Shown piece after piece: positions 12,386 through 24,295 of a DNA stretch of 64,000 nt. Source of the DNA: Hyperoodon ampullatus (lineage: Eukaryota; Chordata; Mammalia; Artiodactyla; Ziphiidae). Position 1 is the first letter of the stretch. Each line of letters begins with the position of its first letter. A model generated the notes under the pieces. That model was given only the letters and a program-made list of their open reading frames with translations, did no database searches and was not told where the DNA came from. Made by a program: the position numbers and the translations under genes. The stretch spans positions 71,881,783-71,945,782 of the forward strand of contig OX457063.1 of the NCBI GenBank assembly GCA_949752795.1. The letters are read 5' to 3'.

Positions 12386-15300
12386 ACAGTCATTCAGAAA
12401 ATCAAATTGAGGGTGGCATAACTTTATGTAGTCATTATATTTTTCAAAAAATTTTCCTTTCAAAAGAAATGACCTTCTCTATATTCAGGAGACTGTATTG
12501 CAATTTTAAATAGTCAAACCAGTTCACTGACCACACCTCTGAAATTCACTAAGCTTCCTACTGGTAAGCAAAGAACGGCCGTATCTATAGGCACTAACCA
12601 GTTGGACCATTTCATGGTGATCCAATCAGTTTAGCCATCTTGAAATCACTGGCTACTCATGACACAACTGGTTGGGCAGCAATGATCAGCATTGATGGTG
12701 AAAGTGTGAGCAATGATTGAATTCGCTGTGTTGCAAGTTAGTTTAGCTGCCCGTGTGGAAAGTTTATTTCAGGTAGTAAAATCTACAGAGGATTTCTTAT
12801 TGGCAATTAGATTTGAAAAACTACAACTAACATTGTCATTCCTATTAGCTACTTTAAATTATCCATTCCTTTACAACCTTAAGGATGTTGTTTGTTAAAC
12901 GCTACATGTTCTCCTGGAAAAAAAAAATTTTCTGTTTAGATTGAAGGGTCATTTTGATTAAAGCACTGGTGTTTACCTGTTTAAAGCTATTATAGAAAAC
13001 ATACCTCCTGTTGCAGATATTGTAGTCTTACCAGTAAAGGAACTAGCGTGACCTTCAAGAAGGTAAAATGAAATAAAAAGGAAGAAAAACTATTTTTATG
13101 AGAATCCAAGGATTTTTAAGGTACTGGAAATTTTAAAATAATGTCAAAAACTCTGTCAGTTTCCTATGCTTACCCATCACTAAAATTTAGCCAACACTTG
13201 CTCCTCATCCAGAGTGAATTTTTACAAGCTTACATGCCTCACATCTGCACATCTTAGCTAGTTCACACATGAGTTGGAAATGTAGTAAAAGTACCCTTTC
13301 CCTTCTGCCTTGTCATGTTGATACTACCCTGTTATAAAACCAGAACATGGGAGGAGTAAGTAATGGTACAAGAATTAAAAACTTTTTTATCTCCCTAAAA
13401 TTTAAGATGTCAAAATCCTGAATTTTGCTAATGTCATAAACGATTGACTAACCCTAGGAAAAGAGCATAGACAAAATAATATAGTAGTATATATCATCCA
13501 ATAGTAACACACTGTAAAATATTAAAATTAACTTTATTTGCCATCTTTTAAAAAAAATTTCCACTACCATGAAATGCAGCTCTAAGCCCTATGATAATGA
13601 GTCATACCTTCAAGTAATTTCTTCAGTCTCTACTAGATGGAGCCAAAGTATAAAAAATATGTCCATGTTACACTCTGCGGTCTAAGGATTCTTAAGCTAA
13701 AATAATTTTACTAGCATAATAAAGCAATGAAAAATTATAAGAAGCTGAATGTTTAGTTTTAAAGCTATTCACTTAGGATCATTTGGATTTGAATCATGGT
13801 TCATTCACATATTTTTTTAATGAAAAATTCTGTGTATATAAACCTCATGTAACAGATATTTTTCTAGAATCTTTCATTGGCTAAATTTCAGATATTTTCT
13901 ACCAATAATATATTTGAAAATTTATACAAAAAATCCAGTTGACTCTTAATATTTTAAAATATATATATGTATTTTATTTTTTGTAAAAAAAAAAAGATGG
14001 AAGAGAAAATGACAGTGAAAGAAATGGTGAGGTGTGTTATAAAATCAGACTAGTTTATAATAGCATAAAAAGAAACAAAGAATATAATTAGTTTTAACTA
14101 TTCCTTTACATATTTTTCTTTAAAAAAATATCTGTTTCCTATATCATGCCATTGAATTGTCCATGCCATGATTAGTTAACAATGTAGGTCTCCTTTTGCT
14201 TTTCAAACAACTATTTTTGGCTTTCTGAATGGTCAGTTAAAAGAATCCAAAAAACAAACCCCAAAATATTAAACAAGTGCTTTCTATTGTAATTTTTTTA
14301 TTCTAGGAATAATCTTATTTCAAAATCATAGAAAGTCACAAAATTTTAATGTACAAATAAAACTGAAACTAAAATATCTTTTTAAAAAACTTTTCCCCAA
14401 AGGTGCAAGCCTAAAAGGTCAATCACAAAATATTTAATGTGTTGGCAAACTCATAACACTCTTTGTTAAATAAATGTATTTACTTCGCATAAATGAAGAA
14501 AGTGCTCTTGAGATATTTGGCAGATGACTGAGTCTCAGAATGATGATGGCAAAGTACTTGCTTGACTAAGTATTTCACATTTATAAAGTGAATTTTGTCA
14601 GTTCTTTTAGCAAATATTTTTTTCTGGTTATATATTACCAACCTTTACAGATAATGTAAATAATAGCTGGTTGCATAATGAAAATTTTGTCCAATAAACA
14701 CATTCCTCTTCCATCCTTGAAACCAAATATATTAGATGCATGGTTCTTTTCTTTGCTGATTCTACCAAATCAATTGTGTAGTTTAGCAATGTGTAAGCAC
14801 AGCCTTTACAGATAAGTTGGACCTATTACTTGAAGCACAAAATGAGGGTTTTGTAACATATAGGCTGCCTCACAAAAATGCAAATAATCAGTATTAATAA
14901 TTCAGTCAAATAACAGTGGTCAGGTTTTAAAAAAAAAAACAGAAAGTTAAACATGTTTTGTGGAGCCATGTTGAAAAAAATGTAGTTGTTTTATTGCTTT
15001 TTCAACTTTTTAATTGTTTTAATCAAGGTTGTGCTGTTGTAACCATAGAAAAGTTTAGGTGAAATAAATTGTAAATGGAACAGTGATTAGCCACTACTTT
15101 AATAAACAGGTAAAAGAGAGGCTGTGATTCTTCAAAATACCTCAATATATAATTTACATTGGGATTTTAGAAGGTGAATTTGATTGTAGTAAATATTTAT
15201 AAAATATGCTTCTAGATTATCAGCCAGTTTTTCATTCTTGTGAAATATTTGTAGACATAAATTGACAAGACCAAAGCAAAAAGAAAAAAAATTAAGATCT

Positions 15301-15649
15301 TCAAGTGCTTGCAGGTCTATCAGAATAATATCTAAGAATACCTTGAATGAATAACGTTTCTTCCAAGGAAATTAAAAATTATTTGTATATATTATTTGTT
15401 ATGTAAAAGTTGTAGGGATTTAAAACTATGATTGTAGCTCACAAAAAAATAAAGCCAGTAAATTCATAAGATTAGATAATTTACTAGTAAAATTATACAT
15501 TTTTCATAGAATTATTCAAGTATTACCAGTAAAGAAAAAGAAGAGAGGAGAGGACTGGAGACAGCAGAAGGAAGGAAAAGTAGAGAAAGTAGTGGGCAGT
15601 ACCTAAAATATAGAAGAAGTCTCTTGATTTTAATTAATGATTTAAAACA
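12386..15649. other. Unassigned AT-rich sequence
   Basis: About 3.2 kb with no recognisable exon, RNA gene or repeat family. Homopurine runs occur near 13980-14010 and 15535-15600, the latter AG-rich. An old repeat too diverged to recognise by eye cannot be excluded. Confidence 0.45.
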
Positions 15650-16716
15650 GATTTTCTTAACATCTTTATTGGAGTATAATTGCTTTACAATGGTGTGTTA
15701 GTTTCTGCTTTATAACAAAGTGAATCAGTTATACATATACATATAACCCCATATCTCTTCCCTGTTGCATCACCTCCCTCCCACCCTCCCTATCCCACCC
15801 CTCTAGGTGGTCACAAAGCACCGAGCTGATCTCCCTGTGCTATGTGGCTGCTTCCCACTAGCTATCTATTTTACATTTGGTAGTGTGTATATGTCCATGC
15901 CACTCTCTCACTTTGTCACAGCTTACCCTTCCCCCTCCCTGTATCCTCAAGTCCATTCTCTAGTAGGTCTGCGTCTTTATTCCCGTCTTGCCCCTAGGTT
16001 CTTCATGACCATTTCTTTGCTTGTTTTTTAGATTCCATATATATGTGTTAGCATACGGTGTTTGTTTTTCTCTTTCTGACTTACTTCACTCTGTATGACA
16101 GACTCTAAGTCCATCTATCTTTTTATGGCTGAGTAATTTTCGTTTCTTTTTATGGCTGAGTAATATTCCATTGTATATATGTGCCACATCTTCTTTATCC
16201 ATTCATCTGTTGATGGACACTTAGGTTGCTTCCATGGCTATTGTAAATAGAGCTGCAATAAACATTGTGGTACATTACTCTTTTGGAATTATGGTTTTCT
16301 CGGGATATATGTCCAGGAGTGGGATTGGTGGGTCGTATGGTAGTTCTATTTTTAGTTTTTTAAGGAACCTCCATACCGCTCTCCATAGTGGCTGTACCAA
16401 TTTACATTCCCACCAACAGTGCAAGAGGGTTCCCTTTTCTCCACACCCTCTCCAGCATTTATTGTCTGTAGATTTTTTGATGATGGCCATTCTGACCGGT
16501 GTGAGGTGATACCTCATTGCAGTTTTGATTTGCATTTCTCTAATGATTAATGATGCTGAGTATTCTTTCATGTGTTTGTTGGCAATCTGTACATCTTCTT
16601 TGGAGAACTGTCTATTTAGGTCTTCTTCCCATTTTTGGATTGGGTTGTTTGTTTTTTTGTTATTGAGCTGCATGAGCTGCTTAACAACATGCCTATAGCA
16701 CTGCTTTTGTATCATA
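15650..16716 (-). mobile_element. Young 5'-truncated LINE-1 (cetacean-type)
   Basis: The youngest-looking L1 in the window, in minus orientation. The 3' end is on the left ('aacatctttattggagtat' at about 15659) and the element is 5'-truncated near 16716. It holds the ORF2 C-terminus and the 3' UTR. The 3'-UTR wording (CTAGGTGGTCACAAAGCACC, GCTGATCTCCCTGTGC) is close to the consensus I associate with whales and dolphins. No convincing target duplication was found. A 19-bp internal duplication is described under findings. Confidence 0.9.
16275..16715 (-). pseudogene. LINE-1 ORF2p C-terminal fragment
   Basis: A 146-codon open remnant of the L1 ORF2 protein, which in a full element provides the endonuclease and reverse transcriptase for target-primed retrotransposition. 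Only the C-terminal region remains, downstream of the reverse transcriptase. It includes the conserved '[19 protein letters not shown]' stretch and the CCHC cysteine motif, CWRGC followed by seven residues, then HCWWEC (C-x3-C-x7-H-x4-C). It then reaches '[20 protein letters not shown]' and stops early, whereas intact ORF2 continues for roughly 100 residues. The first methionine is internal to ORF2 and is not a true start. It is a dead-on-arrival copy with no catalytic residues and no L1 promoter. Confidence 0.9.
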
Positions 16717-19700
16717 TTGCATATCTTCTTTTAGAATAATTGATTTTGCCTTTTAACTGGAATTGAGGAAACTAATTGCCCTCAATTCTGCTCTCGTTAG
16801 TGTTAAGTAGAGATTATATGTGCTTTGCTTATTTTTTTGTGTTATTTTGTTTGTTGTTTTTAAATTTTTTCATACAACCTAGTGTGAACTTCTATACATG
16901 ATGAATACTTTTAACTCATTGTCACCTATTCTTTTACCAATAGTGTTGAATCAGAATATGCAACTACTGGAAATAAGTAGGTAAATAATCACAAGATGCT
17001 AAAAATTACTTCTTTTGTGATGTTTAAACAGAAGAAATATTTACTGCTTACTTTTAATGTAGTATAGTTACTTTAGTAGAGAAGACCAATGAGATATATT
17101 AAAACTTCCAGAAAAAGAAATATTGTGTATATAGAATGCAGTTTGTTTTTTTAAGAAAATATAATTCTGACTTCTTAATTTACTTATCAGAAAGGAAGAG
17201 GAGTCAGTAGCAGTTTAACTATTGTTATTAAAGTATGAATATATATTTTTTTACATATGAACTAAAAATACATGTAGGTTTCCATGGCAGCAAGCAGCAC
17301 CTTTTTCTGTTCTAAAAATCTTATGTATTAACAGTTGACAAAATTTTGGAATATCATCTGAAATTTACTGTTTGGAATTTAAGATGTTTTTCTTCATGAA
17401 AGGGAAGAAAAAGAGAATATAATTAGTAATTATTGAGTGGGGAGAAAGTGGGGCATACTACATCTTTATACCATTACTTGCTGCCATTTTGGTCATATGT
17501 CTACATTAAACACTTTAGGATGTAGTTAGTATCACAATTTACATGGAGCAATATTCTGAATGTTATCCATTTTTATTCTACATTGAGATATCAGAATACC
17601 TTTCCCTCCTCTACCCCATGTCTATATAAGATACATTAAAGTATTCCGGATAATCTGTCAAAACACTTTTAGTTGAATATCCAATGAAGAAGAGCTCAAA
17701 GTCATTCAGTGCACCCTAAAGGCCACTGACTGGAGCAAGTTCACCTCTTCTTTCCACTCTTTTAACAATCTTATTTATCAGCTGCTTAAGAATCCCAGAA
17801 GTTTATAGTTGAAAAACACATTACAGATGATTCTGTCCAATCCACACATTTTTCAGAGGACATTGAGATCCAAGAAGTTGTCTTTTAAGTTCAAGCCTGT
17901 ACAGTTAACAAGTTACAAAGATCATAGAAACTATTCTTACTGATTTAAGTCCTTGCTCTCAAATTACTTTTGCCCAAATTCCAGGCAAGCAATTACCATC
18001 AAAATACATACTACTGTAAATTCATATTTCTCCCAATAAAGTTAGAAGATGGATTCAAGTTTTTGCAGACTATGTGATAAATGATCATTACGGTTGGGGC
18101 AACATGAATTATGATCTTGAAGAATTCCGACCCTCATTCTTCAGAAGACCTGGCTTTACACTGGAAACAAAAAGCTGAGAAAGGCAAAAGAGAAAAGAAT
18201 GCAATGGTTAGCCATAGTTTTATACAGACTATTTTTGAAAAGTAAAGATTAAATAAAAGGTATGCCTTCAGCACAAATGATTGTAAAGATCTATTGAATG
18301 AGCAAATATCAGAGATTCTATAAACTCAGGTCACAGGCTGACGGAGACTCACAGGATGTTTCACTATTGAATATGAACATCCCACATAAAAAGGAAACCG
18401 TATAAAATAGGCAAAAATGGATGTTCATGTTGTTCTTTGTGTTACCTTGTATGGATAATTTATCTAACACTAAAATGGATATCGGAAGTGCTCTATTATT
18501 TCATAGAATATTAAGTTAAAGTGGTATGTAATAGCCAAACTCTTGTCTTCCAACCCTACTAAGGATTAAACAGGGAAAGATCAGTTTAGAACTCCATCAC
18601 TAGATGGCATTGTTACACTTGAATACAATTTAAATAATACACTGATTGAATGGGCTAGTTAAATTAGTAGACAATTAACCCTGTTCTACTCCTCCTTTTA
18701 TGTGATGAAACTGGTTGTTCCTTATAGCCTGCAGGATAAGTCCGATAGGACGCCCCACTCAGTCAGGGCTGTTTTTTCACAGGCTCTCTCTTCCCAGCTT
18801 TCACCTCAATCTGTCATCCAGATTTGACACAGCATCGTTCCAGCAGTACTCAGAAATGACATGTATATAATGTGGAATATTGTGCACATTTACAGCCCGG
18901 GCTCTTTCTCTTAAACATTGCTTGCTGTATCTTGGCATCGCTGTTCTGCCTAGCTGGGTGTTCTTCACTTTCCACATATAAATGAGTGCCTAAACCAAAA
19001 CTTTAATCATCATCATCATTATTGTTATTATTACTATTATTTTTTTAAAAATCCAAAGAACAGCAAAACTGATTTCTGTCATTTTCTGTTAGCATTTTCA
19101 AGTTTCCATGGAGCCTCCTTACAGGCTAATAAAGGCCATGAGACATGCAGGAAAATGCTAACACATATTTTTATGACCAGTTCCATTAATGCTGCACATT
19201 AAAAATCAAGTTAAGTGGCATTTCTATCGAAAGAGGTTCTTCTTTACTTCTTTATTTCCTTAAGATCAACAAGACCAACTCAATAAGCCTAGGAACCCAT
19301 TTTCTTCCCTGGAATAGTCCTTAGCTTTGTTTTCCTATGTTATCATAATCTAGCACTTTTCCTGCTCTAACTGAAAACCCACTGAGGAAGCGAATCATTC
19401 CATTATGAGTGTTATCAAAAATCAATATTATACTATTTTTAAAAGAATACAACTCTAAAATGCATTGTAAATTGTACCCGGCCCACATGTAGGTGATACC
19501 ACCCAAACATTCTGGGCATGATTACAGTTCATCACATTTGCATATTTCAGAAGAAGTAAGTACAATGCATTATGGGTGGCGGTTTCTGTTTACAAAAAGG
19601 GATTCTGGAAATACCTACCCCATCACAGAATGATATTTTTGTTTTATTAAGGCCATAGGGCACAATTGTTTGGGCAGATTGCAATACAACTGTAGTATAC

Positions 19701-21000
19701 ATCTTCAGATGAGGATTGCTACTTTGTTCTTTTTCAGATATCCACCTTCCCCTCAACTCAGTATTTTCACATGAATGTGGAAAATTAACTCTTTGCATTC
19801 CTCCAACAAAAACCTTCTGAACACATACTTTCAGTTCCTATTAAGAGAACATAGAAACCAGAGAGTTGAGTGTGCACAAATACAAGCCACCCAATTAATT
19901 CTCTACTGTAAACTATTATCAAAGTACATATAGACATTAAAGCTACTTTAAGAGGTAAACAAACTAGGATTGCACATGCAAGTTCAATTTGGCTATGAGT
20001 ACGTACAGAGGACAGAAGAAGTTCTGTAGAAATTTATAATATGATGCAAGCTTCTATTAGACTGCTGTCACAACAGGCAAGAGGGAACAGGAAAAAAATG
20101 ACTGGCTGGTCTAGGTCTTTAATCATCAGTTACCTGAAAGAGAAGGTAAATCCTATTACTACAATTCTCAGCAATCATAGTACTGAAATTTATAGTAATA
20201 TGTTATGTAAATTTACAAGGTTTTAGATAACCTTCTTGACAAAGTGCCTAGAATCAAGATTTTTAAGCTCAAACTTGAATATGTCTTTTTACCTTATAAA
20301 GTGTTATTAATTTATTCAGAAAATCTGTTCATATGTTATACAGGCTTACTAAGATGTTACAAGCAAATCATTTTTATTCAGGCCAACATTTTCCAAAAAT
20401 CCCTTTTAGTTTTCATGCACCTCAAATTCCTTTTAATGCATCTGAGAACCACAAAGTAAAATGCTTCTGATTCAGAATTTGTCTGTATTTAATTTATATT
20501 TCCTGAGAGCCTGTTTCACTACTAAAATTATGAATGAAAGAGGGAAATTTTTCAATATTATTTATTTTCTGTTTGTTTCATATATTTCAATATATTCAAT
20601 ATTTATTTATTTATAGTTTCTTGAGTGTCACCTAATGAATTTTAATGTTGAAAATGAAACCTAGTTGTTATTCTACCAGTGTTCTAATGAAATCTTTCAT
20701 TTAAATTGTACATGAAGCAAATTAAAGTTTTTAGTTTTTTGACCAAAATCAAAATGTCACTTCTTAATATAATTTATGATAAATATGCACTTTGTTTACA
20801 GAAAAAAAAGGACGTTTATTCTTTGTAGAAGAAAAATGACTTGATTTACATTGAAACACTGATCTAGTGAAGGATATTTCGATTGTTCTGCCCTGAAAGT
20901 CCTAGAGAACTGATACAGGTATGATGTTAGCTCCTGCAGTGTACATACTCTACAGTGTATTTCTCACATGAGTAACTCCTGAGTTCACTCACAGTATACC
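16717..21000. other. Unassigned sequence with minor repeats
   Basis: No exon or RNA gene could be supported in about 4.3 kb. 17795-17925 vaguely resembles an ancient mammalian repeat. 18690-18990 is less AT-rich and unassigned. A short ATC/ATT run lies at 19007-19042. The minus frame at 19547-19798 has no recognised domain. Confidence 0.4.
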
Positions 21001-21040
21001 CTCTCTCTCTACCTCTCTCTCTCTCTCTCTCGCTCTTCTG
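21001..21040. repeat. (CT)n microsatellite
   Basis: CT dinucleotide tract of about 40 bp, with two interruptions (TAC and CG). Confidence 0.9.
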
Positions 21041-21596
21041 TTTCACTCACAGATTAACATTAGCTCTTTATTTCTTGGGCATCAATTTAAAAATTATCTC
21101 TGAAGCTTAAAAGAGATACACATTGCATCAAAACTCTTGAAACAGCTGTATATATCAGTACCCAAAGGAAAAGAGAGTGTCTTCCCATGGCATGGAACTT
21201 CACCTGAAAAGCTTTAATGTAATATAATTTTCAGTATTTATGTCAATCAAATTTGGCTAAACTAATTTTGTTCAGCACACTGACTAAATTTGTTTTTAAA
21301 TAAGAAGCTGAAATAAATGAGAAGCCAAAACACTTCTTGCATTGTTTGATTATTAACTCCATATTAACTTCTCATGGATCTTTTACAAATAAATTCTTGA
21401 CTGTAAATAATCCTGTTAGAATCACAATAATAAACAATGGTCATTTTGTTTTCAGTCTACATGTTTACAATTCTGTTTTAAGATTGTCTTGAAGTAAGAT
21501 AGTATACTAAAAGACAAATTCAAAAGGAAACAGATGGTTTTAGAAACTTAGTTTTGTTAGCATGCTTATACATTTTTCTAAAAGTATTGTCGTTTT
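21041..21596. other. Unassigned AT-rich sequence
   Basis: No gene or repeat family is recognised. Confidence 0.4.
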
Positions 21597-21688
21597 TAAA
21601 AAGGTTATTTTATTGTAGTTGATTAACAATGTTGTATTAATTTATGTTGTACAACAAAGTGATTCAGTTACACACACACACACATATG

Positions 21689-21736
<48 letters not shown>

Positions 21737-21893
21737 TGCTTTTTCATATTCTTTTCTATTATGGTTTATTACAGTATATGGAATATTGTTCTCTGTGCTA
21801 TGCAGTAGGACCCTGTTGTTTATCCATTCTATATATAATACTTTGCATCTGCTAATCCCATATTCCCAATCCCATCCCTCTCCCCACTAAAAA
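21597..21893 (-). mobile_element. LINE-1 3' end (L1M-type), antisense
   Basis: Minus-orientation L1 3' terminus: 'gttattttattgtagttg' at the left, then 'acaacaaagtgattcagtta', then 'ctctgtgctatgcagtagg' and 'gtttatccattctatatat'. It is truncated at about 21893. The plus-strand frames at 21619-21855 and 21690-21890 are shadows. Confidence 0.85.
21670..21728. repeat. Compound (CA)n(TG)n(TA)n microsatellite inside L1
   Basis: A CA run, a short TATGTATGTG bridge and about 28 bp of TA, expanded from the 'ttacacatatacatat' segment native to this L1 3' end. Confidence 0.9.
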
Positions 21894-22168
21894 GTATTGT
21901 CTTATAAATTACAGGGTTTCAGGTACAAGAATTATTCAATTTTATTTATAAATTGCATTGATAGTTTTTCCATCAAAAAAGTGAGTTAAGATTAAAATAG
22001 TCTTTAATTATTAGGCTTATAAATGCATTTCACTAAAAACCCTACAATGCATTAATAGTGTTATTGATTTTATAAAATGAGTTCATGTTGGGTTAACACA
22101 AGGCTCTCTCAAGGGGTTGATGATGAGAAGTAAGTGGTTCCTTTGTAGGCATAAATGTCAAAGGGCAG
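21894..22168. other. Unassigned AT-rich sequence
   Basis: No gene or repeat family is recognised. Confidence 0.4.
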
Positions 22169-22231
22169 GATGGCATAGTGAAAGAAAAACTGGAACTGAA
22201 ATTTGGTGACCTAGCTCCTATCTTTGTCATT
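22169..22231 (+). mobile_element. MIR, left part (split by SINE)
   Basis: The tRNA-like head of a MIR, reading 'gatggcatagtg' (22169) and ending within the 'cttgtcatt' region that serves as the target of the inserted SINE. It resumes at 22423. MIR is an ancient mammalian tRNA-derived SINE. Confidence 0.75.
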
Positions 22232-22422
22232 ATTTTTTGTCTGTTTTTTTAAAAATATTTAACTTATTTATTTATTTATTTAGGCTGCACCAGGTCTTAG
22301 GTGCAGCAGGCAGGATCTTTTAGTTGTGGCATGTATGTGGAATCTAGTTCCCCGACGAGGGATCGAACCCGGGCCCCCAGCACTGGTGTGAAGTCTTACC
22401 CACTGGACCACCAGGGAAGTCA
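22232..22422 (-). mobile_element. CHR-type tRNA-derived SINE, antisense
   Basis: The minus strand reads 'cttccctggtggtccagtgg', then a perfect B box (GGTTCGATCCC, antisense about 22361-22371), then 'ggaactagattccacatac', and ends in a TAAA-repeat tail (TTTA repeats at about 22259-22281). The target duplication is CTATCTTTGTCATT at 22218-22231 and CTATCTCTGCCATT at 22423-22436, with two mismatches in 14. It lies inside a MIR, so the MIR is older. Confidence 0.9.
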
Positions 22423-22600
22423 CTATCTCTGCCATTTTTATTAGCCATGTCACCTTTGCCAAGTTTTAAACATCACGAATCCCCATTTTCCTCATCTGTA
22501 AAAAGATACTACCAAAACTTGCCTAGGCTTTCCTGCTGGGTATAATGAAACTATTTTGATAACTGTAAATTATTAAAAATGCAAGATGTTATTACCCTGC
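22423..22600 (+). mobile_element. MIR, right part
   Basis: MIR continues after the SINE with 'accttgccaagtt'-like wording ('acctttgccaagttttaaac') and the hallmark 'ttttcctcatctgtaaaaag' (22487-22506). Together with 22169-22231 it makes a nearly complete MIR in plus orientation. Confidence 0.85.
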
Positions 22601-24054
22601 ACATATTTCTGGTGGGTTAAAATTTGGCAGTGTCTAATAGTCAGGTATACAATCTGGCAGTTCACAAGAAGTGCATTCTCTTTTACACCAAAAATAATTT
22701 GACATTTTGGTAAAAATGGCAAGCATTTAGAATCTGAAGATCAAGTTGACAGTAATTAGAGGGATTTTACTCTCAAGGAACCTCACACAGATTCTTACAG
22801 AAATGTTTGTTAATATCATTATATTTCTATATAAAGATATATACATCTTTATGAAGGAATATATATCAATATAGAACATGTAACACACATATATGGGTAA
22901 GTATACACATATACACACTCACACAAAATCATCCTACCTCACTGAGATGGAGAAAACTGAAAATGAATGCTCTGGGATCAGATACTTAGTCTTCATTTTA
23001 TTTCATTTTAAATATCAGATTTGAAATTAATCCAAGGACCACCATGGAACAGAAAAATGTGTGTATCAACATCATCTCTGAAAACTAAACTTTGTCAGGC
23101 ACAAGCCCTATTTTAGTCCTCAATTCAATTCGGTGCAGATAACAAGATTAATTCACAGGCTTCATTTTAATATTGTCTTTATTTTTAAAAAGCCCATTGA
23201 TGGTGTCAAAGATTTTGATTAGATAATTTGATCACATTTCTCAAGCCAGATACAAATTAAAGTTGGAGCTAAAATGGAAAATCTTACTGTTTACTATTCA
23301 GAACAATCTTCCTATTTCAGGAAATGGCAGCTCTCCAAAAGCCACATGTGTACAAATGAAAATTCATAACATGTTATTCAAACTCCTGTTGTATTTGTGC
23401 AATTTACTAATTAGATATAGTATCAGCACTGAAATATCATAGTAATAGCATTAAAAAGGCAAAAGAATCTATTTTTCTCTGTTCACTTCTCTTTATGAAT
23501 GATATAAAAGTCTTTTTTTGTAGCATAACTACCATCCATATCAAATATAAAATAAAACCTTAGGAGTACAGTGCATATTTTAACAGGAAACTCATTTTCT
23601 TTTTGAGAAACAGAAAGACTCTGATGAAAGAATACTCTAAGATTGGTGATATCTGGAATAAATCAAGGTAATATCCATGTACACAAACTAATTTCTTCTT
23701 CAAAGCATGTGAATTATATTATAAAAATGCCAAGTCATTTGACTTCATTGCGTCCCAACATGGAAACTTAAAAAAGAATGATTTCCTCTCAGAGTTATCT
23801 CCTCATTTTAAAAAAAAATCGTTATCTCCCTTGTAAAATTCTTTGGAAATTGATCCAACATAGACATGTACTAGCTATATGCAATTATAAATTGATAAGA
23901 TATTAAATAGCAGGTTAATGGTTTTAAAAATTAGAGAGGGTGTGTTTGTACAATTTTTGACAGATAGAAAAACACGGACTCCACAATTATTTTCTTTAGG
24001 TACAATCCCCATTAATCTTCAGCTGTGTAGATAATTTTAATAAAAATAATATCT
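22601..24054. other. Unassigned AT-rich sequence
   Basis: No gene or repeat family is recognised. A TA-rich patch lies near 22830-22880. Confidence 0.4.
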
Positions 24055-24295
24055 AAAATTTATTGAATATTTACTGTGCCAGACATTGTAATAAGCGTTT
24101 TACATAAATTTTATGATTTAACCTCTCCCTTTAACCAATGAGGACATACTTTCAGACAAGCCAATTCACCAACTTAAGAAACAAATGCTTAGACAAGTAA
24201 AATAACTTGCTCAAGTCCTGTATTATGGTGGTGCTAAAATTTGAACCTACATATGTCTGATTTAAGAGCTTACCTTCTTACTCACCATGATGCAT
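24055..24295 (-). mobile_element. MIR SINE, antisense
   Basis: Minus-oriented MIR. The plus strand shows the tail 'ttgaatatttactgtgcca' followed by 'gacattgtaataagcgtttt', the core 'accaatgaggac', then 'aaaataacttgctcaagtcc', and the head complement 'tttgaacctacatatgtctg' with 'aagagctta'. All segments appear in the right order and at near-consensus length. Confidence 0.85.

Noticed and set aside
16234..16509. 91-codon plus-strand frame
   Set aside because: Antisense shadow of the L1 ORF2 fragment on the minus strand.
15624..16748. TTGATTTT on both sides of the young L1 as its target duplication
   Set aside because: The two copies do not abut the element ends and the 8-base match is likely chance in AT-rich DNA.
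21670..21728. Possible origin or regulatory AT tract
   Set aside because: It is an expanded segment native to the L1 3' end; nothing else supports a regulatory role.
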